From assembly GCA_902486425.1 (NCBI GenBank), contig CABTOK010000005.1, positions 124,001 to 188,000 on the forward strand: 64,000 nucleotides of DNA, written 5' to 3'. The position numbers and the translations under genes were made by a program. The stretch's first letter is position 1; each line of letters starts with the position of its first letter. A model generated the notes under the pieces. That model worked only from the letters and a program-made list of their open reading frames with translations, did no database searches and was not told the origin of the DNA. Source of the stretch: UBA11475 sp902486425 (GTDB taxonomy: Bacteria > Bacillota > Clostridia > Christensenellales > Borkfalkiaceae). This document shows, one piece after another, positions 9,059 to 17,860 of the stretch.

Positions 9059-10837
9059 ATGAGAGGATACGACGCAAAATTTCTGGACGAGCTGAAAAGT
9101 AAAAACGACCTGGCGGACGTTGTTTCTCATTACGTAAGACTCGAGCAGCGCGGTCAGAGTTTCTGGGGGTGCTGCCCGTTCCATCACGAAAAAACTCCGT
9201 CGTTCTGCGTGAATACCGTCGATCAGTTTTATTACTGTTTCGGGTGTCACAAGGGCGGCGACGTAATAAACTTCGTGAAAGAGATCGAGTCGGTCGAATT
9301 TCCCGATGCGGTTAAAATTTTAGCCGACCGTGCGGGGATGGAAATTCCGACCGTCGAAATAGAAGACGAAAAAATAAAAGCGCAAAAAGCTAAAAAGGAA
9401 GCAGTTCTCGCGATACTTAAAGAATCGGCAAGATATTATGCTTACAATTACCGTTCCGGCAACTGCCCCGAACACGAAGCGTACGCAAAAAAGCGCGGAC
9501 TCACAAAAGATATTCTCGATAAATTCGGCATAGGCGCGTCGTCCGGTTACGACGGACTGCCCGAATATCTAAAAAACAAAGGGTTCGGTTACGACGATAT
9601 GGTAGACGCCGGAGTCGTTTCGAGATCGGCTAAAAATCCGAACAGATACTTCGACGCGCTTGCCGGCAGACTTATAATTCCGGTTATAGATCAGTTGGGG
9701 ACGGTAATAGCCTTCTGCGGCAGAATAATAGGCAATCAGAAAAACGTCGGCAAATACGTCAATACGAGAGAAACGATAGTATTTTCAAAAGGAAAAACGC
9801 TTTTTAACCTTAACAATCTTAAAAAAGAAAAGAACGAACACGGTCTCGACAGCGTAATCATCGTCGAAGGACATATGGACGTCGTTTCGATGGTTGCGGC
9901 AGGCTTCAATAACGTAGTCGCAAGTATGGGAACGGCTCTTACAAAAGATCAGGCGCGGATAATAAAACGTTTTGCGAACAACGTTTACATAAGTTACGAC
10001 GGCGATTTCGCCGGGCAAAAGGCTTCGATAAGAGGACTTGAAATATTGAAGGAAGAAGGTCTCGATGTAAAAGTCGTGTCGCTTCCCGACGGTATGGATC
10101 CCGACGACGTCTGCAAAAAGCTTGGCGCGGCGGCTTATAAAAAGCTGCTGGACGAAGCGTTGCCGCTTATAGATTTTAAGATAAGCATATTGAAAAGAAC
10201 GTTCGACATAAAAACGGCGGACGGCAAGCGAAAGTTTATAAAGGAAGCCGTAAAGGTGGTCGCTTCGTCGGATAGTCCGTCGGAAAGAGAGGACCTTCTG
10301 AAAGAAATAAGGAATATAACGGGCATAACTTACGAATCGCTTAAACGCGAACTCGAAGAATTCATGACCGGAAAGCCGAAGGAAGCCGCTCCCGAAATCG
10401 TTACCATAACGGGCAAAAAAGCCACGCAGGCGGAAAACTTTATACTGTACTCGTTCATCTTTTCTAAGCCGTATGCCGAGAACGTGAATCTCGAAAAGCT
10501 TGAATTTTCGTCTCCGGAAGCGAAAGAAATAAAAGATTACGTCGTAAAAGAGCTTAATTCAGGCGAAAAAATAAAACCTAATCTGCTTTTCGACGCGCTT
10601 GACGACGGACTTCATTCCGCTCTTAACGACATATTGAAAATAGACTGCGCCGAAGTAAGCGGCCTCGACGAAGCGAAATTCTTTAATGACTGCGTTAACT
10701 CGATAGAAAAAGAAAACTTAAACGAAAAGATAGAAAAACTTACTAAAATTTACGCTTCGGAGACCGATATTAGCCGCCGTCGCGAAATAGCGAAAGAGCT
10801 GAAAGCTCTTATGAGCGAAAAAACAAAAAACAGATAA
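9059..10837 (+). CDS. dnaG: DNA primase DnaG
   Basis: AAAGGAG at 9048-9054 fixes the ATG at 9059 rather than the upstream TTG at 9041. The 592-residue product has the CHC2 zinc finger (C39-x2-H42...C60-x2-C63), then the catalytic core with the TOPRIM motifs VIIVEGHMDV and SYDGDFAG, then a C-terminal helicase-interacting region. It makes the RNA primers for lagging-strand synthesis at the fork. It heads the classical Firmicute macromolecular-synthesis operon dnaG-rpoD, with 41 bp to rpoD and no terminator between. Confidence 0.97.
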   Translation: MRGYDAKFLDELKSKNDLADVVSHYVRLEQRGQSFWGCCPFHHEKTPSFCVNTVDQFYYCFGCHKGGDVINFVKEIESVEFPDAVKILADRAGMEIPTVEIEDEKIKAQKAKKEAVLAILKESARYYAYNYRSGNCPEHEAYAKKRGLTKDILDKFGIGASSGYDGLPEYLKNKGFGYDDMVDAGVVSRSAKNPNRYFDALAGRLIIPVIDQLGTVIAFCGRIIGNQKNVGKYVNTRETIVFSKGKTLFNLNNLKKEKNEHGLDSVIIVEGHMDVVSMVAAGFNNVVASMGTALTKDQARIIKRFANNVYISYDGDFAGQKASIRGLEILKEEGLDVKVVSLPDGMDPDDVCKKLGAAAYKKLLDEALPLIDFKISILKRTFDIKTADGKRKFIKEAVKVVASSDSPSEREDLLKEIRNITGITYESLKRELEEFMTGKPKEAAPEIVTITGKKATQAENFILYSFIFSKPYAENVNLEKLEFSSPEAKEIKDYVVKELNSGEKIKPNLLFDALDDGLHSALNDILKIDCAEVSGLDEAKFFNDCVNSIEKENLNEKIEKLTKIYASETDISRRREIAKELKALMSEKTKNR

Positions 10838-10878
10838 TATAAAAAGATATAAAACTTACGACTAAGAAGGAGATATCA

Positions 10879-12048
10879 ATGAATAAAGAGAAAGATTTTA
10901 TAGAACAGGAAGATCTTGAAATCGAAGAAGCAGAAAAGAGAAACGCACTCGACGAAGAAGAGGAAGAAGCCGAAGCGGTAGTCGAAAATTCCGGCATGAC
11001 CGAGGAAGCCAAAACCCGCGCGAGCGAGATTTACGAAACCTTCAAAAAGAAAGGCAACGTAACCACGGAAGAAATAATCGACATGACCGAAGGCGTGGAT
11101 CTCGGTACGACGGACTTCGAAACCTTCTGTAAATATCTCGAAGAAATGGGACTTCAGATAGTGAACGGCGAAGCGAACGCGGCTCTTGTCGAAGAACTTT
11201 CGGCGGAAGCGGGCGTGGACGACGTCGTAAAGCTTTACCTTAAAGACATAGGTAAAACCCCGCTTTTGCAGCCCGGCGAAGAAATAGAACTCGCCAAAAG
11301 AATAGCGGACGGCGACAAAGAAGCGAAGAACAAACTTATCGAATCGAACATGCGTCTCGTCGTTTCGATAGCTAAGCGTTATATGGGCAGAGGCATGTCG
11401 TTCGCCGATCTTTATTCGGACGGCAACATGGGACTTATAAAGGCAGCCGAAAAGTTCGATTACACAAAAGGTTTCAAGTTTTCGACTTACGCTACCTGGT
11501 GGATAAGACAGGCTATAACGAGAGCCATCGCCGACCATGCGAGAACGATAAGAGTTCCCGTCCATATGGTAGAAACGATAAATAAAGTAAAAAGAGCTTC
11601 GCGTAAACTTTTGCAGGAATACGGCAGAGAACCCACGCCCGAAGAAGTTGCGGAAGAAATGGGACTTTCCAAAGATAAGGTCGAAAGCATATTCATGCTC
11701 GATCAACCCATCGTATCGACAGACGCTCCCGCAGGCGGCGACGACGACAGCGGCGTAATAGGGGACTTTATTCTGGACGAAAAGAGCAAAAACCCCAGCG
11801 ACAATCTCGACTCGGTTGCGCTCAAATCGCAGCTTATAGGACTTTTATCCACGCTTAACCCGCGTGAAGAAAAGGTTATACGTCTCCGTTACGGACTCGA
11901 TGACGGCAGACCGAGAACTCTCGAAGAAGTCGGTAAAGAATTCAACGTTACGAGAGAGCGTATCCGTCAGATCGAAGCGAAGGCTCTCCGTAAACTCCGT
12001 CAGCCGGTAAGATCGGTTAAGCTTAAAGAATTCAAAGATCAGTGTTAA
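10879..12048 (+). CDS. rpoD: Primary sigma factor RpoD (SigA)
   Basis: This 389-residue housekeeping sigma factor has an acidic region 1.1-like N-terminus. Regions 1.2-2.4 start at VDDVVKLYLKDIG and include the -10 recognition stretch FSTYATWWIRQAITRA. Region 3 begins at RTIRVPVHMVE, and region 4 ends with the helix-turn-helix EVGKEFNVTRERIRQIEAKA. A good AAGGAG precedes the ATG. The core-binding region 2.2 motif, normally DLIQEGN, reads DLYSDGN at residues 177-183, an unusual substitution in one of the best conserved parts of the family. It is the second gene of the dnaG operon and is followed closely by trmK. Confidence 0.97.
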   Translation: MNKEKDFIEQEDLEIEEAEKRNALDEEEEEAEAVVENSGMTEEAKTRASEIYETFKKKGNVTTEEIIDMTEGVDLGTTDFETFCKYLEEMGLQIVNGEANAALVEELSAEAGVDDVVKLYLKDIGKTPLLQPGEEIELAKRIADGDKEAKNKLIESNMRLVVSIAKRYMGRGMSFADLYSDGNMGLIKAAEKFDYTKGFKFSTYATWWIRQAITRAIADHARTIRVPVHMVETINKVKRASRKLLQEYGREPTPEEVAEEMGLSKDKVESIFMLDQPIVSTDAPAGGDDDSGVIGDFILDEKSKNPSDNLDSVALKSQLIGLLSTLNPREEKVIRLRYGLDDGRPRTLEEVGKEFNVTRERIRQIEAKALRKLRQPVRSVKLKEFKDQC

Positions 12049-12061
12049 GGACTAAAACCCG

Positions 12062-12736
12062 ATGATTACGAGAACGGACGAAATTTTTGCCGCAGTACAT
12101 AAGGCGAAAGTTATAGCGGACGTAGGATGCGACCACGGACTTATAGCTGAAAAAATTCTTAAAAACAACAAAGCCGAAAAAGTGATTTTTACGGATATTT
12201 CAAAAAAATGCATAGAAAAAGCCGAGAAACTTTTGAATGACTTTGCAGAAGCGGGTATGGCGGTCCCTTATTGCGCGGACGGACTTACGGGCGTTAACGA
12301 GCATGTCGACGAAGTTGTGATAGCGGGAATGGGCGGCGAAGAAATAATTAAAATTTTATCGGAATGTACAGACAGGCTTAACGTCGAAAGGCTCGTTTTA
12401 CAGCCGATGAAGAACAGTAAAGAAGTACGCGAATTTCTGATAAAAAACCACTTTGCCATAGGTCTCGATTATACTTTTTATTCCGATAAAAAATTTTATG
12501 ATCTTATAACCGCTACGAGGCTTCCGCCGGATATTGCCGATTTTTACACCGCAGACGAATACGAATTCGGCAGACAGAACTTAAAGATAAAAGAAACGGG
12601 CTTTGTAAAAAAGATCGAAACCGATATAGCTTCGGTAAAAAACTGGCTGAAAAGCGACAATTTGTCCGAAACGGCAAAGGCTAAACTCGAAAACAGACTC
12701 AAAAAGCTCGAATCGGTTTTAACGGACAGATTTTAA
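12062..12736 (+). CDS. trmK: tRNA (adenine(22)-N1)-methyltransferase TrmK
   Basis: This 224-residue class I SAM methyltransferase has motif I ADVGCDHGLIAE, an ITDISKKC-type motif II region and VIAGMGGEEI, the pattern of the TrmK/YqfN family. The family methylates N1 of A22 in tRNAs of Gram-positive bacteria. A basic coiled tail (about residues 185-224) matches the C-terminal helical domain of the family. It sits between rpoD (14 bp) and the Nif3-like gene (14 bp), the same order as sigA-yqfN-yqfO in Bacillus, which strongly supports the call. Confidence 0.9.
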   Translation: MITRTDEIFAAVHKAKVIADVGCDHGLIAEKILKNNKAEKVIFTDISKKCIEKAEKLLNDFAEAGMAVPYCADGLTGVNEHVDEVVIAGMGGEEIIKILSECTDRLNVERLVLQPMKNSKEVREFLIKNHFAIGLDYTFYSDKKFYDLITATRLPPDIADFYTADEYEFGRQNLKIKETGFVKKIETDIASVKNWLKSDNLSETAKAKLENRLKKLESVLTDRF

Positions 12737-12749
12737 GTAAGGAAAAGAA

Positions 12750-13511
12750 ATGAAAATAACCGAATATTTAAAAAAGCTCGAAGAGTACGCTCCGCTTTAT
12801 TTAAGCAAGGCTTTTATCGAAAAAGGCGCGCGCGACAACAGCGGAATCATAATAAAAGCTTCGGATGAAGTAACAAAAGCCGTGTTCTCGCTCGATTTAT
12901 CCGAAAAGGCGATAGAACTTGCCAAAAAGACAAAGGCGGATCTTATAGTTACTCATCATCCCGCGATTTATTACCCTATATCCGAAATCGGCGTTTCGGA
13001 CGATACGAAAGGTCTTCTGGAAGCCGTAAAAAACGGAATAAGCGTTATATCCATGCACCTTAATCTCGATATAGCGGGTAACGGAATAGACGAATCGCTC
13101 GCAAAGGCTCTGGGTGCAAAATCGTGCGCCTGTATCGCCGAAATATGTCCGCCGTACGGTTACGGCAGAGAATTTGACGTCGATTTTAACGGGTTTGACG
13201 AATTCGTAAAAGCGGCGGTAAAAAACCTTTCGGCAAAGAATTATTTAACGTATAAAACTCACGACGATGTGAAAAAGGTCGCTTCTTTTTGCGGCGGCGG
13301 CTCTTCCGACGCGGCGGAATACATAGGAGAAGCGGACACGATAGTTACTTCCGATATGCCGCACCACGTCGTAAAAAAACTCGTCGAATCGGGTAAAAAC
13401 ATACTTGTGTTAACTCATTACGCTTCCGAATTCTACGGTTTTAAAAAGTTTTACGAAACGCTGACGGGAGTTGTTCCGTCCGCGATTTTAACGGAAGAGA
13501 TATATTTATAA
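12750..13511 (+). CDS. Nif3-like dinuclear metal centre protein (DUF34, YqfO type)
   Basis: The 253-residue protein has the metal-binding pattern LIVTHHPAIYYP, then SMHLNLDIAGNGID, and near the end THYASEFYGF. This fits the NIF3/DUF34 family, toroidal hexamers with a two-metal site. It is the short form without the PII-like insert found in Bacillus YqfO. Its biochemical role is not settled; a GTP cyclohydrolase-like or metal-chaperone function has been proposed. AAGGAAA lies 5-11 bp before the ATG. Conserved linkage to trmK suggests a shared function or simply operon ancestry. Confidence 0.88.
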   Translation: MKITEYLKKLEEYAPLYLSKAFIEKGARDNSGIIIKASDEVTKAVFSLDLSEKAIELAKKTKADLIVTHHPAIYYPISEIGVSDDTKGLLEAVKNGISVISMHLNLDIAGNGIDESLAKALGAKSCACIAEICPPYGYGREFDVDFNGFDEFVKAAVKNLSAKNYLTYKTHDDVKKVASFCGGGSSDAAEYIGEADTIVTSDMPHHVVKKLVESGKNILVLTHYASEFYGFKKFYETLTGVVPSAILTEEIYL

Positions 13512-13579
13512 AATATAAATAAAAAACGATAATAAAAAGAAATAATAATAAACGATAATTAAACCAAAAGAACATAATC

Positions 13580-13606
13580 CCGGCTAAAAAGTTTGCTTTA
13601 AGCCGG
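13580..13606 (+). promoter_or_regulatory. Hairpin in the gap upstream of the zinc-ribbon gene
   Basis: CCGGCT (13580-13585) and AGCCGG (13601-13606) form a 6-bp stem with a 15-nt loop. No T-run follows, so it is not a normal terminator; possibly an mRNA processing or stability element. Confidence 0.3.
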
Positions 13607-13634
13607 CCGCTTGAAAAAGCGAAAGGAGATTTTT

Positions 13635-14327
13635 ATGACCGATAAAATGCTTGCATATCAGGAAACGGACAAAAAACTTAAAGAAATAGAGACCGTCCTT
13701 AGTACCAGCGACGCCAGAAAGCAGTCCTACGTAGCGTACAAGTACATCAGCGGAGTAGGCGATCAGATCGCGAAACTCGATAAAAAGGCGGAAGGACTCA
13801 ACGCAAAATATCAGGAGCTTGCTTCCGCACAAAAAGAATTCTCGGAAGAAATAAAGGTAATCGGCTCGGATATTTCGGCGATAAAAAGCGAAAGCGAGGC
13901 TTCTTTTATGATAAAAAAGGTGGACGAGCTTACCGCAAATCTCAAAAAAACCGAAACCGAACTTTTGTCTTTACAAACGGCGATAAATTCGGTAAAAGAT
14001 GAATACGATCAGATAAAAATAAATACCAAAAAGGCGCAGGAAAGCTATAAGATCGGCAACGCCGCCTATAACGAACTTAAAGACAAATATAAGGATGAAA
14101 TCGCAAAAATCAACGCCGAACTTGACGAGCTGAAAAAAGGTATAGACGAGAATTTACTGAAAATCTATCTCGAAAAGCGTAAAGACAAAGCTTTTCCGAT
14201 ACTGGTTCCCGTAAACGGCAACCGCTGTTCGGCGTGCGGAATGGAACTTTCGATGAAGGACGCGTCCGATCTCGAATCGGGCAAAGTAGTCGAGTGCGAA
14301 AACTGCAGGAGACTTTTATATAAATAG
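13635..14327 (+). CDS. Coiled-coil C4-type zinc-ribbon protein (zf-RING_7/CdsZ-like)
   Basis: The start is ATG 13635, placed 7 bp after AAAGGAG; the frame extends to a TTG at 13611 without support. The 230 residues are almost entirely charged heptad coiled coil (about 10-175). They end with a zinc ribbon CSACGMELS...CENCRR, with four cysteines in two CxxC pairs. This is the architecture of PF02591 proteins. Related proteins bind nucleic acid or protein partners, and the bacterial role is poorly defined. It follows the trmK-nif3 pair as in many Clostridia. Confidence 0.8.
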   Translation: MTDKMLAYQETDKKLKEIETVLSTSDARKQSYVAYKYISGVGDQIAKLDKKAEGLNAKYQELASAQKEFSEEIKVIGSDISAIKSESEASFMIKKVDELTANLKKTETELLSLQTAINSVKDEYDQIKINTKKAQESYKIGNAAYNELKDKYKDEIAKINAELDELKKGIDENLLKIYLEKRKDKAFPILVPVNGNRCSACGMELSMKDASDLESGKVVECENCRRLLYK

Positions 14328-14358
14328 ACTGCTACAAGGCAAAAATAACGGACCCGAT

Positions 14359-15369
14359 ATGATAAAAAATACGATTTCTAACGAAAAAAACAATAAAAAA
14401 CTGAATATTTTAGGTCAGATACTTATAGTTGCCGCAACTCTCTTATGGGGAACGTCGTTTATAATACTCAAAAATACGTTGGACGATCTTCCCGTAACAT
14501 TCGTTTTAGGCGTAAGGTTCATGTTGTCGGCTCTCGTTCTTTTAGCGGTACGTTTTAAAAAGATATTTAAGATGTCGAAGCGCGCTCTTAAAACCGGACT
14601 TATCGCGGGCGTTATTTTAACGTCGGCATATCTTTTACAGACTTACGGACTGAAAGGCGTGTCCGCGGGCGAAAATGCGTTTCTGACTTCGACTTATACC
14701 GTAATGGTGCCGTTTATGTGCTGGATATTCTTTAAAAGAAAGCCGGACGTTTACAGTATATCCGCAGCGGTTTTATGCGTTGTCGGTACGGGATTCGTCG
14801 CTCTTTTCGGAAGCGGAAGCTTGTTTTTCGGAGCGGGACAAATACTGACGCTCGCGTGTGCGGTGTTCTACGCTTTGCAGATTATAGTTTTAGCTTCGGT
14901 GAACAAAGAAGACGATCCGCTTTCGATACTTTTTATAGAACTGCTCGTAGTAGGCGTAGTGTGCTTTTTAGGGTTTGTTTCGTTCGAAACGGGATCGTTC
15001 AGACCGTCCGCCATAACGGGTATGGTTGTTCTTAAGCTTTTATACCTTTCGATATTCTGTACGCTCGGCGCGCAGGGGTTGCAACTTATCGGACAAAGGT
15101 TCGTAAATCCGTCGCAGGCTTCTCTTTTATTGTCGCTCGAATCGGTTTTCGGACTGTTGTTTTCGGCAATTCTTGGCGGTGAAAATTTAACCGTATACTC
15201 GGTTATAGGATTCGTTTTAATATTTGTTTCGGTTGTTGTAAGCGAAACGAAACTTGATTTTCTGAAAAAGAAGAAATGTCCGACAGAATCCGGCGACCGT
15301 GAAAAAGAGGAAAAGGAAGAAGATAATAACGGAAAAGCCGAATCTTCCGCCGGCGATAAAAGTTTATAA
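14359..15369 (+). CDS. DMT-superfamily transporter (EamA domains)
   Basis: The 336 residues include about ten hydrophobic helices between residues 17 and 305. These are arranged as two EamA halves (first half with LWGTSFIILKNTL, second starting near ILTLACAVFYALQIIV). EamA/RhaT-type permeases export amino acids, nucleosides or other metabolites. The C-terminal 30 residues are a highly charged cytoplasmic tail (KKKK, then many E/D). It is 31 bp after the zinc-ribbon gene and 39 bp before the GH127 gene, so co-transcription is possible. The substrate cannot be told from sequence. Confidence 0.82.
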   Translation: MIKNTISNEKNNKKLNILGQILIVAATLLWGTSFIILKNTLDDLPVTFVLGVRFMLSALVLLAVRFKKIFKMSKRALKTGLIAGVILTSAYLLQTYGLKGVSAGENAFLTSTYTVMVPFMCWIFFKRKPDVYSISAAVLCVVGTGFVALFGSGSLFFGAGQILTLACAVFYALQIIVLASVNKEDDPLSILFIELLVVGVVCFLGFVSFETGSFRPSAITGMVVLKLLYLSIFCTLGAQGLQLIGQRFVNPSQASLLLSLESVFGLLFSAILGGENLTVYSVIGFVLIFVSVVVSETKLDFLKKKKCPTESGDREKEEKEEDNNGKAESSAGDKSL

Positions 15370-15389
15370 AAGATATAAGATAAAGGAGA

Positions 15390-15402
15390 GCGGATATTCC
15401 GC
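15390..15402 (+). promoter_or_regulatory. Hairpin between Shine-Dalgarno and start codon of the GH127 gene
   Basis: A perfect 5-bp stem GCGGA/TCCGC with a 3-nt loop sits between AAAGGAG (15382-15388) and the ATG at 15409. Without it the spacing is 20 nt; if the hairpin folds, only about 7 nt separate the two elements. Confidence 0.6.
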
Positions 15403-15408
15403 AAAACA

Positions 15409-17232
15409 ATGATGAAAAAGTTAAATCCGAGAAACATTGTCCCGGAAGGGTGGACGGCGGATCAGCTCGATATTCAGAAAAAGGGACTTTCGGGCAATCT
15501 CGATAAAATCTGGCGCGACGTAAGAGACAGCGCCTGGATAGGCGGAACGGCGGAAAGTTGGGAACGCATGCCGTATTTTCTGGACGGATTTATTCCTCTC
15601 GGCTTTTTAACCGGTGACGAAGATATAAAGGCCAGGGCTAAAAAGTATGTTTATGCGATCGTCGATAAACAGCAACCCGACGGGTGGATTTGTCCCTGTC
15701 CTACCGAAAGCAGCAAAGCTTACGACGTATGGGCGCTGTTTCTGATAGGAAAGGTACTTTCGGTATGGCTCGAATATAACGACGACAAAAAGGTTTACGC
15801 CGCATTGTACAAGGCAATGAAGTGCCTTTACGAAAAGATGAACAAGGGCGAAGTAATACTCTTCGACTGGGCGAAGTTCAGATGGTTCGAAGCTCTTGTT
15901 CCTCTTAAATTTTTATACGAAGTAAAGAAAGAAAAATGGATAAAAGAACTTGCCGGAATGCTTTATAAGCAAGGTGCGAATTATCCGGATTACTTCGAAG
16001 CATGGAAACGCCCTCTTAACCGCTGGAAGCAGGAAACGCACGTTGTGAACATAGCCATGGCTCTTAAATACGAACCGCTTTTAAGATACTTCGGATTTAA
16101 AACCGATAAAAAAGCTTCCGATAAAATTTATGCCGCGGCTTTCGATTACAACGGCAGCGCAGTCGGAACGATTTTCGGGGACGAGTGTCTTGCCGGGCAG
16201 GATCCGTCGAGAGGGTTCGAGCTTTGCTCCGTGGCGGAACTTATGTATTCGTTCGAAACGCTTTACGAACTGACCGGGAAAAAAGAGTGGGCGGACAGAC
16301 TCGAACTAGTCGCTTTCAACGCACTCCCCGCAGCTTTGTCCGAGGATATGTGGACGCATCAGTACGATCAGCAGATAAATCAGATTTCCTGCGAGAGGAC
16401 GGGTAAACCGTATTTCGGAACGAATTCGGACGAAGCAAACCTTTTCGGTCTGGAACCGCATTTTGGTTGCTGTACGGCGAACTTCAATCAGGCGTGGCCT
16501 AAATTCGCTGCGACAGGGGCGTATAAAACCGAACGCGGAATAGTTATAGCGATACCTTTCCCTGCAAAATATCTTTTGGACGGCGGGCAGGAAATCGAAG
16601 TTATCGGAAACTATCCGTTCGAAACGAAGTTCAAAGTAAAAGTAATATCTTCCGAAAAAAGACCGCTCGAAATAAAAATAAGAATTCCCGGTTGGGCAAA
16701 GGAGTATGAACTTACGTCGGATAAAGATTCCGTCTGCGACTCGGACGGCGATTACGTAATCGTGAATAAGGACTTTTTCGGAGTAGAAACTCTTAGCGTA
16801 AACTTTACCGCAAAACCCGAACTTATAAAACGTCCGAACGGTCTTAAAGTTGCGAAGTACGGACCGATAATATTTTCGCTTCCGATAGACTATAACGTAA
16901 AACAGGAAGAATATACAAAAGACGGGGTTGAAAGAAAGTTCCCGTACTGCGATTACGAGTTGTTTCCGACATCGGACTGGAATTACGGTTTTGCGGGAGA
17001 ACTTAAACCCGAAAAAGCCGCTTACGGCAAAGTTCCGTTTTCGAAGGAGTATCCGCGCGTAGTATTAAAAACGACTATGCAAAAGGTCGGATGGGATTAT
17101 GCCGAAGATTACGACTGCATAGCCGAAAAAACGCCGTCAAGCTGTAAAGCGATTTCCGGAAAGGAAGAAAAAACGCTTATCCCGTACGGCGCGGCAAAAC
17201 TCAGAATGACCGAAATGCCGATAGTTAAATAG
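15409..17232 (+). CDS. GH127-type beta-L-arabinofuranosidase
   Basis: The 607-residue protein matches the DUF1680/GH127 fold, an alpha-toroid N-terminal domain followed by beta-sandwiches. The zinc-thiolate active site of the family can be located: E271 and C273 in FELCSVAE, and C354/C355 in HFGCCTANF. These align with the Glu and three Cys that hold zinc, one Cys being the nucleophile, in HypBA1. There is no signal peptide, so it is probably cytoplasmic and acts on imported arabinose-containing oligosaccharides. Start: ATG 15409, with a second ATG next to it. The Shine-Dalgarno is 20 nt away behind a hairpin. GH146 or another related family is the main alternative. Confidence 0.82.
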   Translation: MMKKLNPRNIVPEGWTADQLDIQKKGLSGNLDKIWRDVRDSAWIGGTAESWERMPYFLDGFIPLGFLTGDEDIKARAKKYVYAIVDKQQPDGWICPCPTESSKAYDVWALFLIGKVLSVWLEYNDDKKVYAALYKAMKCLYEKMNKGEVILFDWAKFRWFEALVPLKFLYEVKKEKWIKELAGMLYKQGANYPDYFEAWKRPLNRWKQETHVVNIAMALKYEPLLRYFGFKTDKKASDKIYAAAFDYNGSAVGTIFGDECLAGQDPSRGFELCSVAELMYSFETLYELTGKKEWADRLELVAFNALPAALSEDMWTHQYDQQINQISCERTGKPYFGTNSDEANLFGLEPHFGCCTANFNQAWPKFAATGAYKTERGIVIAIPFPAKYLLDGGQEIEVIGNYPFETKFKVKVISSEKRPLEIKIRIPGWAKEYELTSDKDSVCDSDGDYVIVNKDFFGVETLSVNFTAKPELIKRPNGLKVAKYGPIIFSLPIDYNVKQEEYTKDGVERKFPYCDYELFPTSDWNYGFAGELKPEKAAYGKVPFSKEYPRVVLKTTMQKVGWDYAEDYDCIAEKTPSSCKAISGKEEKTLIPYGAAKLRMTEMPIVK

Positions 17233-17338
17233 CGTCCGGGGAAAACCCGTCTTATGAAAAAGCATTAGAAAGAAAACACGGAAAAACGCTTATTACGGAC
17301 AGAATAAGCGGTGAAATGAAAACAAAAAGGGGGAACAT

Positions 17339-17761
17339 ATGGAAGAAAACTTAAACTATAATCGGAATACCGAAAACAATGTCGAACCAACAGACGGCAA
17401 ACCCGTAAAAAAGCATAAATCGGCGTTTGTTTTAAGCGTCGTATTTACGTCATTGTGCGTTGCGGCGGCTGTGCTTTCGCTTCTTTTGACGGGGGTTATG
17501 CTCAAAGAAACCGGTAACGAAGATCAGCAATTAGGCTTTGCCGTACTCGTTATCGTCTTGCTTATACCCGATATTGTTCTGACAGTACTTACCGAAGTAT
17601 TCGGGGCGGTTTCGATAACGGCGTGTGTAAAACTCATAAAAAGCGATAAAAACAAAAAAGTTTATGCGATAATCATGCTTGTCGTAACCGCTGTGATAAT
17701 GATTGCCGTCGCAGCTGTTTTTGCGGCTCTTTTTATAAAGGGCAACTTTGAATTCGAATAA
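17339..17761 (+). CDS. Small membrane protein of unknown function
   Basis: This 140-residue protein has a hydrophilic N-terminus (about 30 residues, Asn/Glu/Lys rich). Three hydrophobic helices follow at about residues 33-57, 67-95 and 105-135, separated by short polar loops. No family signature was recognised. A purine-rich AAGGGGG lies 5 bp before the ATG. It is followed by a clear terminator and lies about 107 bp after the GH127 gene, so it may be separately transcribed. Confidence 0.7.
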   Translation: MEENLNYNRNTENNVEPTDGKPVKKHKSAFVLSVVFTSLCVAAAVLSLLLTGVMLKETGNEDQQLGFAVLVIVLLIPDIVLTVLTEVFGAVSITACVKLIKSDKNKKVYAIIMLVVTAVIMIAVAAVFAALFIKGNFEFE

Positions 17762-17786
17762 TAAAACAAGAAATCTTAAAAATATA

Positions 17787-17815
17787 AAACGCCCGCGGTT
17801 TACGGGCGTTTTTGT
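17787..17815 (+). terminator. Intrinsic terminator
   Basis: Stem AAACGCCCG (17787-17795) with 17803-17811, loop 7 nt, followed by T-rich TTTGTTT. Confidence 0.85.
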
Positions 17816-17860
17816 TTATTATATATTTTAATTGTTCCGTATGAATCGCATTTTGCGTGA

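Noticed and set aside
13580..13606. Terminator between the Nif3-like and zinc-ribbon genes
   Set aside because: The hairpin is not followed by a T-run and has a 15-nt loop.
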